In this document: piece after piece, positions 7,815 through 16,608 of the stretch | Position numbering within the stretch: position 1 is the stretch's first letter | Layout: each line of letters opens with the position of its first letter | Origin: Ascidiaceihabitans sp039975415 | GTDB lineage: Bacteria > Pseudomonadota > Alphaproteobacteria > Rhodobacterales > Rhodobacteraceae | NCBI RefSeq assembly: GCF_039975415.1 | Contig: NZ_JBDWHD010000004.1 | DNA length: 64,000 nt | Reading direction: 5' to 3' (one strand) | The notes under the pieces: generated by a model | Told to the model about the DNA's origin: nothing | Databases searched by the model: none | What the model saw: only the letters and a program-made list of their open reading frames with translations | Made by a program: the position numbers and the translations under genes

Positions 7815-8039
7815 ATGCCTGCATATAACACGTCATTTGAACTTTCCGTCGAAGACCTCGAACTGATCGAGGACGCCTTGCTCAAAAACAAACTGTCGCT
7901 GACGCAAAAGCAGTTGAAAGAAAACAAATCCGAAGTGCCGCAAGATGGCGGGGCCCGCCGCATCCACGATCTGCTGGGCCGTTTGCACAATCAAAAACAG
8001 TTTTTCCGCCCGCGTCAGGGTGTGTTTGTCAGCGGCTGA
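7815..8039 (+). CDS. Small conserved protein of unknown function
   Basis: A 74-residue charged, soluble, largely helical protein (FELSVEDLELIEDALLKNKLSL, then RRIHDLLGRLHNQKQFFRP). A good ribosome binding site, GAGGG, precedes the ATG by six bases, and codon use is like the neighbours. Small proteins with this LSVEDLELIEDALR opening are common in Rhodobacteraceae, which is why I treat it as real, but no function is known to me. It is divergent from the MFS gene and lies 112 bases before a hydrolase gene. Confidence 0.75.
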   Translation: MPAYNTSFELSVEDLELIEDALLKNKLSLTQKQLKENKSEVPQDGGARRIHDLLGRLHNQKQFFRPRQGVFVSG

Positions 8040-8151
8040 CATAGACAACACCATTGGGGCTCTACGATCCCTGAACACCGGAAAACTTCAGCATCCGCAT
8101 TGCACCTGATCGGTGCAACGCGCATTGTCTGTCCCAAAGGGAGAGACCGCA

Positions 8152-8898
8152 TTGGCTGAAGTTGAATATCTGAACACAGACGCCGGACGACGCATTGCTT
8201 ACCACCGTACCGAAGGCACAGGCCCTTGGTTGGTGTTTTTGGGTGGTTTGAAGTCTGATATGGAAGGCACCAAAGCTATCCATCTTGAAGCCTGGGCCAA
8301 ATCCCGTGGACAGGCGTTTTTGCGTTTTGATTATTCCGGTCACGGACAAAGCTCTGGCCGTTTCGAAGAAGGCTGCATCGGGGACTGGGCCGAAGACACA
8401 GCCGCCGCAGTTTCTGCACTGACAGACGGGCGTGTGATTTTGGTGGGCTCCAGCATGGGGGGCTGGCAATCTTTGCTGTTTGCGCGTGCGCACCCCGACC
8501 GCATGGGCGGGCTGGTTACAATAGCTGCAGCCCCGGATTTCACCGAAGATGGATATTGGGCATCGTTTACAGATGCCCAAAAAGCTGCACTGCAGCAAGA
8601 TGGGCAGGTCGAATTGCCATCAGATTATATGGACCCCTACATTGTCACGCGGCGCATGATCGAAGACGGTCGCACACAGCTTGTGTTGCGCACGCCGTTG
8701 GATTTGCCGTTCCCTGTGCGCATGTTGCAAGGCACCGCAGATTCCGCCGTATCAACAGAGCGCGCCATTGCGTTGCTGGACCATGCCACCAGCCCTGACA
8801 TGCGGCTGACCCTCGTTAAGGACGCCGACCACCGGTTTTCCGATGATGCATGTTTGAACCTTATAGAAAACGCCGTTTTGGAGGTCATGAACCCATGA
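8152..8898 (+). CDS. Alpha/beta hydrolase, ABHD10-like thioesterase family
   Basis: A 248-residue alpha/beta hydrolase. The nucleophile elbow is GSSMGGW, the histidine is in KDADHRFSDD near the end, and GTADSAV probably carries the acid. The FDYSGHGQSSG block resembles mitochondrial ABHD10-type thioesterases and their alphaproteobacterial relatives, so deacylation of a protein or small thioester is plausible. I choose the TTG at 8152 because GGGAGA sits seven bases upstream; the in-frame GTG at 8113 lacks a site. The stop overlaps the ATG of the next hydrolase by four bases. Confidence 0.87.
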   Translation: MAEVEYLNTDAGRRIAYHRTEGTGPWLVFLGGLKSDMEGTKAIHLEAWAKSRGQAFLRFDYSGHGQSSGRFEEGCIGDWAEDTAAAVSALTDGRVILVGSSMGGWQSLLFARAHPDRMGGLVTIAAAPDFTEDGYWASFTDAQKAALQQDGQVELPSDYMDPYIVTRRMIEDGRTQLVLRTPLDLPFPVRMLQGTADSAVSTERAIALLDHATSPDMRLTLVKDADHRFSDDACLNLIENAVLEVMNP

Positions 8899-9878
8899 AA
8901 ATGATAGGTCGGTTTTTTGTCCGCTTTGTCCTAACGCTTGTGGCTTTGGGTTTTGCGATGTGGGTGTTCGGGCCCTATGAGCCCGTTGATTACACGACAG
9001 ATTTTGACGAAACACAATTGGAAGACAGCGTTGATGACTATCTTGCCACACAAGAAGCACGCTTTGATGACATTCGCCCCGACAGCGAAAAACGTGTTGT
9101 ATGGGCGGGTTCGGAAGGAACGAAAACGGACTATGTGGTTGTGTATTTGCACGGGTTCTCTGCGTCTTCGCAAGAAATCCGCCCGGTGCCTGACGCTGTT
9201 GCAACCGATTTAGGGGCCAATCTTGTTTACACACGCTTTCAGGGGCATGGCCGCACAGCAGATGCCATGGGCGAAGGCACCGTGAATGGATGGATGCGTG
9301 ATACCGTAGAGGCCTTGGCCATTGCGCGGAAAATTGGTGACAAAATCATCGTCTTGACCACTTCGACCGGCGGCACTTTAGCGGCCTTGGCCATGACGCA
9401 CCCCGAACTTCAACAGCAGGTCGCGGGGGTTGCTTTCATTGCGCCCAACTTCGGTGTGAACAATCCGGCCGCCGCGCTTTTGACCATGCCTGGTGTGCGC
9501 GTTTGGGGGCCTGTGGTTGCCGGAAAAACACGCAGCTTCACACCGTTGAACGACGGGCAAGGCCGTGAATGGACCACAACCTATCCAACTGTCGCCGCAG
9601 TGCCTATGGCCGCCGCCGTTCAGGAAGCCGTTGGGCGTGATTACAAGGATGTGGCCATACCTGCGTTGTTCTACTACGCAGCAGAAGATCAGGTGGTGAT
9701 TGCATCCGAGACCGACAAGATTGTCGAAAACTGGGGGGGGGCTGTCACGGTCGAACGCCCTATGTTGGGGGCAGGTGTCGATCCGATGGGCCATGTGATT
9801 GCAGGCGATATCATGTCACCCGCCATGACGGCAGCAGCCACAACGACACTTTTGAACTGGATCGGCGGCTTGCAATGA
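8895..9878 (+). CDS. Membrane-anchored alpha/beta hydrolase
   Basis: A 327-residue protein with one N-terminal hydrophobic segment (FFVRFVLTLVALGFAMWVFG) acting as signal anchor, followed by an alpha/beta hydrolase fold. The oxyanion-region HGFS motif (VVVYLHGFSAS) and the nucleophile region TTSTGGT are visible; this elbow reads T-S-T-G-G, a variant of G-x-S-x-G. The acid is probably in AAEDQVV and the histidine in MGHVIAG. The ATG overlaps the preceding stop by four bases, supporting this start and coupled translation. The substrate is unknown; an extracytoplasmic carboxylesterase or lipase-like role is inferred. Confidence 0.85.
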   Translation: MKMIGRFFVRFVLTLVALGFAMWVFGPYEPVDYTTDFDETQLEDSVDDYLATQEARFDDIRPDSEKRVVWAGSEGTKTDYVVVYLHGFSASSQEIRPVPDAVATDLGANLVYTRFQGHGRTADAMGEGTVNGWMRDTVEALAIARKIGDKIIVLTTSTGGTLAALAMTHPELQQQVAGVAFIAPNFGVNNPAAALLTMPGVRVWGPVVAGKTRSFTPLNDGQGREWTTTYPTVAAVPMAAAVQEAVGRDYKDVAIPALFYYAAEDQVVIASETDKIVENWGGAVTVERPMLGAGVDPMGHVIAGDIMSPAMTAAATTTLLNWIGGLQ

Positions 9879-10306
9879 TGGAGCAACGCATCAGCTTGAT
9901 CACGCTGGGTGTGTCCGACATCGGTGTGATGGCTGATTTTTACACTGCACTGGGATGGTCGCGGGTGGACACCCAAGACGGCGTGGTTGCCTTCGATCTG
10001 ATCGGGCAAACATTGGGTTTGTACCCGCTGCAAGCTTTGGCAGACGACCTGGGTCTGGCGGTCGAAGATTTGGGGCGCGGGGCATCGACCTTTGGGTACA
10101 ACGCGCGTGAAAAGGCCGATGTGGCCCCTATACTTGCGGCGGCTGAAGCGGCCGGTGGCAAAGTGATTAAAGCCGCCCAAGACGTATTTTGGGGCGGGCA
10201 TCATGGCTATTTCTCTGATCCTGAGGGAAATATCTGGGAAGTCGCCCACAACCCGTTCAGCCCCTTGGCCGCAAATGGTGCGTTTTGCTGGAACGGGCAC
10301 GGCTGA
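9875..10306 (+). CDS. VOC-family (glyoxalase-fold) protein
   Basis: A 143-residue vicinal-oxygen-chelate protein with two beta-alpha-beta-beta-beta units: ISLITLGVSDIGVMADFYTALGW at the start and WGGHHGYFSDPEGNIWEVAHNP near the end. The latter holds a probable metal-ligand glutamate (EVAHNP). Members include dioxygenases, lyases and binding proteins, so no reaction is assigned. Its start overlaps the preceding hydrolase by four bases and its stop overlaps the next start (TGATG), placing it in the middle of a tight transcript. Confidence 0.87.
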   Translation: MMEQRISLITLGVSDIGVMADFYTALGWSRVDTQDGVVAFDLIGQTLGLYPLQALADDLGLAVEDLGRGASTFGYNAREKADVAPILAAAEAAGGKVIKAAQDVFWGGHHGYFSDPEGNIWEVAHNPFSPLAANGAFCWNGHG

Positions 10307-10950
10307 TGCGGCAACCGCGCAGCATGCGGAGCTTGGAAACACTCGGGCGTGTGCGCTTGTCCAAACACTTCTATATGCGCGACTTTTTGATGTCGGAAAT
10401 CAGCGCGTTTCACGGTGTGCCGAACATCCCCGAGAACCCTGATCTGACTGTGGAAAACGGAACTGCGTTTTGCACGCAATTGCTTGATCCATTGGAAGAG
10501 ACCTTTGGACGGATCGCGATCCGCTCGGGCTACCGTGCGCCGGCATTGAATGCCTTTGGCAATCGAAACAAATTGAATTGTGCACGCAATGACAACCCCT
10601 TGGAATGTCACATCTGGGACCGTGCGGACGGGGCTGACGCTATTGCGGGGGCGTCCATCGTGGTGCCGTGGTTCGCGGATCAGTACGACAAGGGGCGCGA
10701 TTGGCGTGATTTGGCATGGTGGATCCACGATCACTTGCCCTATTCGGACATGTGGTTTTTTCCAAAACTCGCCGCGTTCAATCTGGTTTGGCGCAAGACA
10801 CCTTTGGTGACGATTTCTAGCTATATCGCGCCGCGCGGGACGTTGTTGGGGGCCGGGCAAAGGCCAGAAGAAAACGCAAAGACCCGGGCCATGCGGTATT
10901 CGGATTTTCCAAAGTTTCGGGGGATCCGCTACCCCAGTGCAACGCGCTGA
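10306..10950 (+). CDS. Peptidase M15-like domain protein
   Basis: A 214-residue protein with the opening of M15A-like zinc peptidases (LSKHFYMRDFLMSE, later LLDPLEETFGRIAIRSGYRAPALN). The expected HxxGxAxD zinc motif is not intact: the corresponding region reads CHIWDRADGADAIAG, and a later WWIHDHLPYSDMWFF supplies histidines. It may therefore be a divergent or inactive relative acting on peptidoglycan, or a repurposed fold. The ATG is taken at 10306 because it overlaps the VOC stop in TGATG. No signal peptide is seen. Confidence 0.65.
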   Translation: MRQPRSMRSLETLGRVRLSKHFYMRDFLMSEISAFHGVPNIPENPDLTVENGTAFCTQLLDPLEETFGRIAIRSGYRAPALNAFGNRNKLNCARNDNPLECHIWDRADGADAIAGASIVVPWFADQYDKGRDWRDLAWWIHDHLPYSDMWFFPKLAAFNLVWRKTPLVTISSYIAPRGTLLGAGQRPEENAKTRAMRYSDFPKFRGIRYPSATR

Positions 10951-11065
10951 AAAGCGCTTTGGGCCGCTTGCACAAAGTGCAGCTTCGGGCCAAAGTGCGC
11001 GAAAGTGAAATCAAACGGATGCGCGGATAAAACCGGCAACGATTCCAACTCAAAAGGCAGGCAGA

Positions 11066-11776
11066 ATGGCTGAACCTCTGGTTCTTCTTCCCGGTATGAT
11101 GTGCGACGCGCGGCTGTTCGGGCCACAAATCGCCGAGCTTTCTGCGGATATGACGGTGACGGTGGCCCCCGTAACACGCGGCGAACGCATCGAGGAAATC
11201 GCCTCTGGGCTGTTGGATGAATTGCCTGCGCGGTTCGCGTTGGCAGGGCTAAGCATGGGCGGGATTGTCGCAATGGAAATATTGCGCCGCGCCCCCGACC
11301 GTATCACGCGGTTGGCTTTGATGGACACGAACCCACTGGCGGAAACACCCGTTGTCGCTGCGGCGCGGGAACCACAGATTATCGGCGCCCGCACAGGGCG
11401 GCTTGAACAGGTGATGCGGGAAGAAATGAAACCAAACTATCTGGCGCCGGGACCATACCGACACGAAGTGCTGGACCTGGTGATGGATATGGCCATGACG
11501 CTTGGCGCAGAGGTTTTTGTGCGGCAATCAAGGGCACTTCAACGCCGGCGGGATCAACAGGGCACATTGCGCAAATGCAAAGTGCCGACAATGGTCCTGT
11601 GTGGGGCACATGATGCGTTGTGCCCGATCAAACGTCACACGTTTATGGCAGAATTGATACCCTATGCGGAACTCGAAGTGATCGAAGACGCCGGACACCT
11701 GCCAACACTTGAATGCCCGGACCAAACAACGGCAGCCCTTCGCAAATGGATGGCGATGCCGTTGGTGTTGCGTTAA
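11066..11776 (+). CDS. Alpha/beta hydrolase
   Basis: A 236-residue compact alpha/beta hydrolase. The catalytic triad is readable: serine in AGLSMGGIV, aspartate in CGAHDALCP, and histidine in EDAGHLPTLE. The N-terminal LLPGMMCDARLF loop supplies the oxyanion region. Proteins of this kind resemble esterases of the MenH/RsbQ/3-oxoadipate lactonase superfamily; the substrate cannot be read from sequence. A 115-base gap separates it from the preceding gene, and GGCAGGC lies before the ATG. It ends just ahead of the intergenic repeat at 11794. Confidence 0.85.
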   Translation: MAEPLVLLPGMMCDARLFGPQIAELSADMTVTVAPVTRGERIEEIASGLLDELPARFALAGLSMGGIVAMEILRRAPDRITRLALMDTNPLAETPVVAAAREPQIIGARTGRLEQVMREEMKPNYLAPGPYRHEVLDLVMDMAMTLGAEVFVRQSRALQRRRDQQGTLRKCKVPTMVLCGAHDALCPIKRHTFMAELIPYAELEVIEDAGHLPTLECPDQTTAALRKWMAMPLVLR

Positions 11777-11793
11777 CCGCCGCCGCTCAGGCA

Positions 11794-11850
11794 TTCTTTT
11801 CGCCAAAAATATCCCGGGGAGGCGCATAGCGCCGGGGCAGAGCCCCAATC
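11794..11850. repeat. Rhodobacteraceae intergenic repeat, copy 1
   Basis: The 21 bases at 11794-11814 (core TTTTCGCCAAAAATATCC) are identical to 57659-57679. Both are followed by a GGG-rich segment and then GC-rich hairpins; here ggggc-aga-gcccc at 11834-11846 followed by AATC. The copy lies between two convergent genes. I recognise this sequence as a common Rhodobacteraceae intergenic element; its function is unknown. Confidence 0.7.
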
Positions 11851-11891
11851 AACGGAGCAACTTTTATACATCCCATCCGCAAAGCAGGTAA

Positions 11892-11909
11892 GGTGGGTCC
11901 CGACCCACC
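11892..11909 (-). terminator. Hairpin at the 3' end of phaZ
   Basis: ggtgggtc and gacccacc form a perfect 8-bp stem with a 2-base loop, six bases beyond the phaZ stop. It is preceded by TAA on the plus strand, giving the TAAGGTG signature also found at 55482, 60799 and (as AAGGGTG) 19198. On the minus strand only a short TTACC follows, so it may be a weak bidirectional terminator. Confidence 0.5.
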
Positions 11910-11915
11910 AACCCT

Positions 11916-13196
11916 TTATGCAGCCGCGTTTTTATTGGCGGGTTTCTTGACCGGCTTTTTGGCGACGCCGCCGTTTGCGTGGATAAAGTCCATCACCAAA
12001 GGACGGATATTGTTGCGCCAGCCACTGCCTGCAAAAATACCGTAGTGGCCTGCACCGGGTTCAACGTGGCTTGCCTTTTTGGCGTCGGGCAATCCCGTGC
12101 ACAAATCCAGCGCAGCGATGCATTGGCCAGGCGCAGAAATGTCATCATTGCCGCCTTCGACCGTTTTCACCGCAACGGTTGTGATTTTACCGATGTCGAT
12201 TTTCTTGCCGTTGACCACAAATTCGTTTTTCGCGATTTCGCCATTTTTGAAAATGCGTTCAACGGTGGACAGGTAAAATTCGGCGGTCATGTCCATGACG
12301 GCCAGATATTCATCATAAAAGTTGTTGTGTTTGTCGTGCTCGGATGCATCGCCACGCGCAGCACGGGCAATCTGGTCAGAAAACGCTTTTGAGTGTTTTT
12401 CCGAGTTCATCGACATGAATGAAGACAACTGCAAAAGGCCCGGATACACCATGCGTCCCACGCCGGGGTATTTAAAGCCTACGCGCTGAATCATCATTTC
12501 TTCCAACTGGCCCATCGTGACGCGGTGTCCGAAATCCGTGACATCGGTTGCATTTGCGTCGGGGTCGATCGGGCCACCAATCAAGGTCAGTGACTTTGGC
12601 TGTGCGTCAGGTTCATCATCAGCCAAATAGGCTGTCGCGGCCAATGTCAGCGGGGCAGGTTGGCACACTGCAATAACATGTGTGTCCGGACCAAGGTGAC
12701 GCAGGTAATCGACCAGATACATTGTATAGTCTTCGACGTCGAATTTGCCTGCACTCACTGGGATGTCGCGTGCGTTGTGCCAATCGGTGACGTAAAGTTC
12801 GCAATCGGGTAGCAATGAATGCACTGTGGACCGCAGCAGCGTCGCGTAGTGGCCTGACATTGGCGCCACCAGCAAAACGCGTGGCTTTTTGGATGTACGC
12901 TTTGCTACCTTGAAATGGATCAAATCGCCAAACGCGCCTTCGATCTCTTTTTCAACAGTCACAATTCGGTCTTTGCCGGACGCGCCTACGATTGTTGGGA
13001 TGTTCCAGTCAGGCTTTACGACCATGCGCTGGAAAGTACGTTCCGTCACTTCGCCCCACGCCCGCATCCATTCCATCGCAGGGTTTGGGAACAGTGACAT
13101 TGCGGGGTATGATCCAAGAGCAGCAGCAGATGCGCCAAGCCACTGATTCGTATTTCTGATGGTCTCCATCAGATCGTAAGTGGCCATGTACCGCAT
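11916..13196 (-). CDS. phaZ: Intracellular polyhydroxybutyrate depolymerase
   Basis: A 426-residue PhaZ1-type enzyme that degrades amorphous PHB in cytoplasmic granules to hydroxybutyrate units. The nucleophile is a cysteine, C178, in the V-C-Q-P-A box characteristic of intracellular depolymerases rather than the lipase serine. The EPGAGHYGIFAGSGWRN block near the end carries the catalytic histidine. The C-terminus is lysine/alanine-rich (KKPVKKPANKNAAA), as in granule-associated proteins. AGGAG lies seven bases before the ATG. It is divergent from phaC, with a palindrome between the two genes suggesting joint control. Confidence 0.95.
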   Translation of the reverse strand: MRYMATYDLMETIRNTNQWLGASAAALGSYPAMSLFPNPAMEWMRAWGEVTERTFQRMVVKPDWNIPTIVGASGKDRIVTVEKEIEGAFGDLIHFKVAKRTSKKPRVLLVAPMSGHYATLLRSTVHSLLPDCELYVTDWHNARDIPVSAGKFDVEDYTMYLVDYLRHLGPDTHVIAVCQPAPLTLAATAYLADDEPDAQPKSLTLIGGPIDPDANATDVTDFGHRVTMGQLEEMMIQRVGFKYPGVGRMVYPGLLQLSSFMSMNSEKHSKAFSDQIARAARGDASEHDKHNNFYDEYLAVMDMTAEFYLSTVERIFKNGEIAKNEFVVNGKKIDIGKITTVAVKTVEGGNDDISAPGQCIAALDLCTGLPDAKKASHVEPGAGHYGIFAGSGWRNNIRPLVMDFIHANGGVAKKPVKKPANKNAAA

Positions 13197-13264
13197 CGGT
13201 AACTCCTGTATTTACTGCCTTAGGGGCGACTTTGCGTCGTTATGTCCCTTAGCAATCAAACTAT

Positions 13265-13293
13265 AAATGCTGCATTTGAACACAAATGCTGCA
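13265..13293. promoter_or_regulatory. Palindrome and direct repeats between phaZ and phaC
   Basis: Two copies of aaatgctgca (13265-13274 and 13284-13293) lie 19 bases apart, and gcatttg/caaatgc (13272-13278, 13283-13289) make a perfect 7-bp inverted repeat over them. Position in the divergent promoter suggests an operator, perhaps for PhaR since TGC/GCA half-sites are present, but the CTGC-N3-GCAG form is not. Confidence 0.5.
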
Positions 13294-13321
13294 AGTGCGA
13301 AGATACGAGGGAAAAGTTAAT

Positions 13322-15133
13322 ATGACAACCAAAGACACCGCCAATACGGAGTTCTCTGGACAAAACCTCGAGAAAATGAACGAAAATCTACGCAAGGTAG
13401 AAGATTTATCGGCGCGTCTAACCCATGTCATGAAGAACCGTGCAGGGCACCAGAAAAGCCTGGATGGCCCGGACCAATCCCTTTTCGGGCAGGCCGCGAC
13501 AGCCTATTGGTCCGAGGCCGTGCAAAACCCCGCAAAGGTGCTCGAACACCAATTGGATTACTGGTCCAAGACGGTGCAGCATTTTGTCGAAGCTCAACAG
13601 TCCCTCGCCAAAGGGAAGCTGGAAGCGCCGCAGGTCCCAGACGCTGGCCCGAAGGATCGCCGCTTTGCCAATCCGCTTTGGGACACGCATCCATATTTCA
13701 ACTATGTCAAACGACAGTATCAATTGAACGCCGCAGCCCTTGAGCAAGCAGTTGATGATGTCACCGACATGGAACCATTGGAAAAGCAGCGTCTGGCCTA
13801 TTTCAGCCGTCAGATCGTTGACATGATGAGCCCCACCAACTTTTTGGCCACCAATCCGGACGCATTGGAAAAGGCAGTGGCCACCGAAGGCCAAAGCCTA
13901 GTGACGGGGTTGGAAAACCTTGTGTCGGATCTTGAGGCCAACAACGGCGAGATGGTTGTGCGTCTGGCGGACGAAAGCGCGTTTGAACTTGGGGGCAACA
14001 TCGCGACGACGCCCGGTAAAGTCGTCTACCGCAATCGCATGATGGAGCTGATCCAATTCAGCCCAACCACGGACACTGTACATGCCACGCCCGTGATCTG
14101 CTTTCCGCCCTGGATCAACAAATACTATATCCTCGACTTGAAAGAGCAAAACAGCTTTGTAAAATGGGTCACCGATCAAGGCTACACGTTGTTTATTGTG
14201 TCTTGGGTCAATCCGGACGCAACCTACGCGGACATCGGCATGGAAGACTATATTGTCGATGGCTATCTGGCTGCGGTGCGCGAAGTCAAAGCAATCACTG
14301 GCCAGGATCAGGTGAACGCAATCGGGTATTGCATCGCTGGCACGACGTTGTCTTTGACGCTGTCCTATATGAAACAACAGGGCGACACATCGATCAAATC
14401 GGCCACATTCTTCACAGCCCTGACAGATTTCGGAGACCAAGGCGAATTTACGCCCTTCCTGACGGATGATTTCATTGACGGCATCGAAGCAGAGATCGAC
14501 GACAAAGGCATGCTGCCGTCTGTTATTATGGCGCGCACCTTTTCGTTTTTGCGCTCCAATGATCTGGTCTACACGCCCGCGATCAAAAGTTACATGCTTG
14601 GGGAAACGCCGCCAGCTTTCGATTTGCTGTATTGGAACGGGGATGGCGCGAACCTACCGGGCAAGATGGCGCGGCAGTATCTGCGCGGCTTGTGTCAGCG
14701 CAACGAATTGGCGACCACAGGATACGATCTGATGGGGCATCATCTGGTATTGGATGAAGTGGATGTGCCTTTGTGTGCTGTCGCCTGTGAAACCGATCAC
14801 ATTGCCCCGTGGAAAGACAGTTACCGTGGCGTGCAAAAGATGGGGGCCAAGAACAAGACCTTTATCATGACCCAATCCGGGCATATCGCAGGTATCGTTA
14901 ACCCACCGTCCAAAAAGAAATATGGCCACTACACAAACCAAGACATGGGGCTTGGCCACGAGGACTGGCTGGAGGGCGCAGAATTTCATGAAGGATCATG
15001 GTGGCCACGTTGGGAAAGCTGGTTGAAAAAACGATCCGGCAAACAAGTCGCAGCACGGGTTCCCGGTGATGCCTCCCATCCTGTTCTGTGCGACGCGCCC
15101 GGGACATATGTTGTTGGTAAAGCGCCGCAATAG
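13322..15133 (+). CDS. phaC: Class I poly(3-hydroxyalkanoate) synthase
   Basis: A 603-residue PHA synthase that polymerises (R)-3-hydroxybutyryl-CoA on the surface of granules. The lipase-like box IGYCIAGT places the catalytic cysteine at 337; the acid is in the DEVDVPLCAVACETDHIAPW region and the histidine in MTQSGHIAGIVNPP. The N-terminal PhaC_N domain spans roughly residues 100-270. GAGGG lies eight bases before the ATG at 13322; the longer frame has no site. Length fits class I, which needs no PhaE partner. It is divergent from phaZ and upstream of phaP and phaR. Confidence 0.97.
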   Translation: MTTKDTANTEFSGQNLEKMNENLRKVEDLSARLTHVMKNRAGHQKSLDGPDQSLFGQAATAYWSEAVQNPAKVLEHQLDYWSKTVQHFVEAQQSLAKGKLEAPQVPDAGPKDRRFANPLWDTHPYFNYVKRQYQLNAAALEQAVDDVTDMEPLEKQRLAYFSRQIVDMMSPTNFLATNPDALEKAVATEGQSLVTGLENLVSDLEANNGEMVVRLADESAFELGGNIATTPGKVVYRNRMMELIQFSPTTDTVHATPVICFPPWINKYYILDLKEQNSFVKWVTDQGYTLFIVSWVNPDATYADIGMEDYIVDGYLAAVREVKAITGQDQVNAIGYCIAGTTLSLTLSYMKQQGDTSIKSATFFTALTDFGDQGEFTPFLTDDFIDGIEAEIDDKGMLPSVIMARTFSFLRSNDLVYTPAIKSYMLGETPPAFDLLYWNGDGANLPGKMARQYLRGLCQRNELATTGYDLMGHHLVLDEVDVPLCAVACETDHIAPWKDSYRGVQKMGAKNKTFIMTQSGHIAGIVNPPSKKKYGHYTNQDMGLGHEDWLEGAEFHEGSWWPRWESWLKKRSGKQVAARVPGDASHPVLCDAPGTYVVGKAPQ

Positions 15134-15204
15134 ACCAGCTTTGCGGCCTTGCCACAGCGCTTTTGGTACGCCAAGCTCACAGCAGTGTTGTCGGAGGTAA
15201 AGTG

Positions 15205-15807
15205 ATGAATATCGTGTTGGGTCAAATGACATCTCCCATATCAGGGGATATCACGCAGTTGAACGCCATCATCTTAGCGGATGCGCGCCGGACGGAAGCC
15301 AACCTTGGCTTTCACTTGGGGCGATTGTCGGGGGGATACAAAATACTGGTCCTCAGCCGGCGTCCGCAAGCCAGCGATTTTGAGTTTTCCGGCACGACCC
15401 TGCGATCCGGCGGGCGCGAGGGGCTGCCCGCAGACACAGACCAGAAAGACAAAGAACGCATGCGCATCCATGACGGGATCATGGGCGCACGCGGGGCCGA
15501 TGGATATGCCGCAATGCAACAAGCGGCGCTACAAAATATTCAGGTCAAAGGGCCACAACGTCTGGTCAAGATTATGCCGGACATCCGGCACAACACAGAT
15601 ATGTCACCCAGCCAGCAATACCCGATGGGCGGAGGCTTTTTGCAGTGGACGCTCAAGAAACCGGGGCTGTCGTTCTTTTGTGCCGCGCAGGTGGCAAAAG
15701 ACGGGTTGGTTTCGGTGCCGGGGCGGACATTTCAGCTTAACAGCGGCAATTTCGCAAATGATTATCCGCAGCGCGCCGAGTTTCAAAAATACCTTCAGCA
15801 GGCTTGA
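15205..15807 (+). CDS. Conserved protein of unknown function in the PHB locus
   Basis: A 200-residue soluble protein without signal peptide or membrane segment. It begins MNIVLGQMTSPISGDI and contains a glycine/arginine-rich middle (LRSGGREGLPADTDQKDKERMRIHDG) and an aromatic-rich end (SFFCAAQVAKDGLVSVPGRTF). I do not recognise a family. GGAGGT with good spacing supports the ATG at 15205. It lies 71 bases after phaC in the same direction and is followed by the phaP promoter, so it may be expressed with phaC. A role in PHB metabolism is only suggested by position. Confidence 0.7.
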   Translation: MNIVLGQMTSPISGDITQLNAIILADARRTEANLGFHLGRLSGGYKILVLSRRPQASDFEFSGTTLRSGGREGLPADTDQKDKERMRIHDGIMGARGADGYAAMQQAALQNIQVKGPQRLVKIMPDIRHNTDMSPSQQYPMGGGFLQWTLKKPGLSFFCAAQVAKDGLVSVPGRTFQLNSGNFANDYPQRAEFQKYLQQA

Positions 15808-15961
15808 TTCTGCCTTGCCGCAACGCAGCATTTCCTTTCGGGATATGCGGAAAGTTATGAAGATTCCGGTACTTTTTCCGTGTGGATTGCGTTTAGGTGT
15901 TCGTTAAGTTGCTATAAATAATAGATTTATTCCGAATATATGCGAGTGCAGAAAAATTGCG

Positions 15962-16000
15962 CTGCAACGCAGAAAAATCTTGCAATGCCGCGCTGCGGCA
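15962..16000 (+). promoter_or_regulatory. PhaR-type operators in the phaP promoter
   Basis: CTGC-AAC-GCAG at 15962-15972 matches the CTGC-N3-GCAG operator described for PhaR of Paracoccus denitrificans. Fourteen bases on, TGCCGC-GCT-GCGGCA (15986-16000) is a perfect 6-bp palindrome with the same spacing. A weaker CCGC-AAC-GCAG is at 15818-15828. Their place upstream of the phasin gene fits repression until PHB sequesters PhaR. Confidence 0.75.
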
Positions 16001-16072
16001 TCTATATCTTTCTACAGAAGCGAAACGGGATGCTCTGAAATGGGATCTCACAATGCAAAAGGAATTATGACA

Positions 16073-16516
16073 ATGGCTAAGACACAAGACATGACAGCGA
16101 TGTTCAAAGACGTTATGGGTTCTTTCCCCGTCGACATGACAGCAATGGATGACGCGTTCAAAACAACAGCGTCCCTGAACGAAAAATTGTCTACAGTTGC
16201 TTTGACAGCTGCTGAAAAATCCGCTGAAGTTTCCAGCAAATGGACACAAGACACGTTGGCAAAATTGTCCGACATGTCCAAAGCAAAATCCGAGCCAGCC
16301 GATTATGCAAAAGCAATGACAGATTTCGCATCTGCTTCTGCTGAAGTTGCCGCTGAAAACATGGCCGCTTTCGCTGAAATCGCCAAAAAAGTTCAGATGG
16401 AAACAGTTGAGCTGATGATGGCCGCAGGCAAAGACATCTCCGAAGATGCAACAGCTGCAGTCAACAAAGCGACAAAAGACGTGACAACAGCCGCGAAAAA
16501 AGCCGCAGCGAAGTAA
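16073..16516 (+). CDS. phaP: Phasin (PHB granule-associated protein)
   Basis: A 147-residue, alanine/lysine-rich, almost entirely helical protein without cysteines, matching the phasin family that coats PHB granules and controls their size and number. The middle (STVALTAAEKSAEVSSKWTQDTL) and the KKVQMETVELMMAAGKD region show the amphipathic helices typical of the family; the tail is KDVTTAAKKAAAK. AAAGGA lies about nine bases before the ATG at 16073, better spaced than the ATG at 16067. Codon use is strongly biased (many GCT/ACA), suggesting high expression. Two PhaR-type operators precede it. Confidence 0.93.
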   Translation: MAKTQDMTAMFKDVMGSFPVDMTAMDDAFKTTASLNEKLSTVALTAAEKSAEVSSKWTQDTLAKLSDMSKAKSEPADYAKAMTDFASASAEVAAENMAAFAEIAKKVQMETVELMMAAGKDISEDATAAVNKATKDVTTAAKKAAAK

Positions 16517-16580
16517 GCGTCACAAGCTTAGTGTAAAGAGTTTTCGCGCACGTCTCCTCCCTGACACGCGCGAACAAATG

Positions 16581-16608
16581 GGCGGATCCTTTTTAAGGGT
16601 CCGCCTTT
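16581..16608 (+). terminator. Terminator after phaP
   Basis: ggcggatcctt and aagggtccgcc pair with one G-T mismatch position and are followed by TTTTG on the plus strand. It sits between convergent phaP and the lysR gene, and overlaps the last codons of the latter, so it may act in both directions. Confidence 0.65.
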
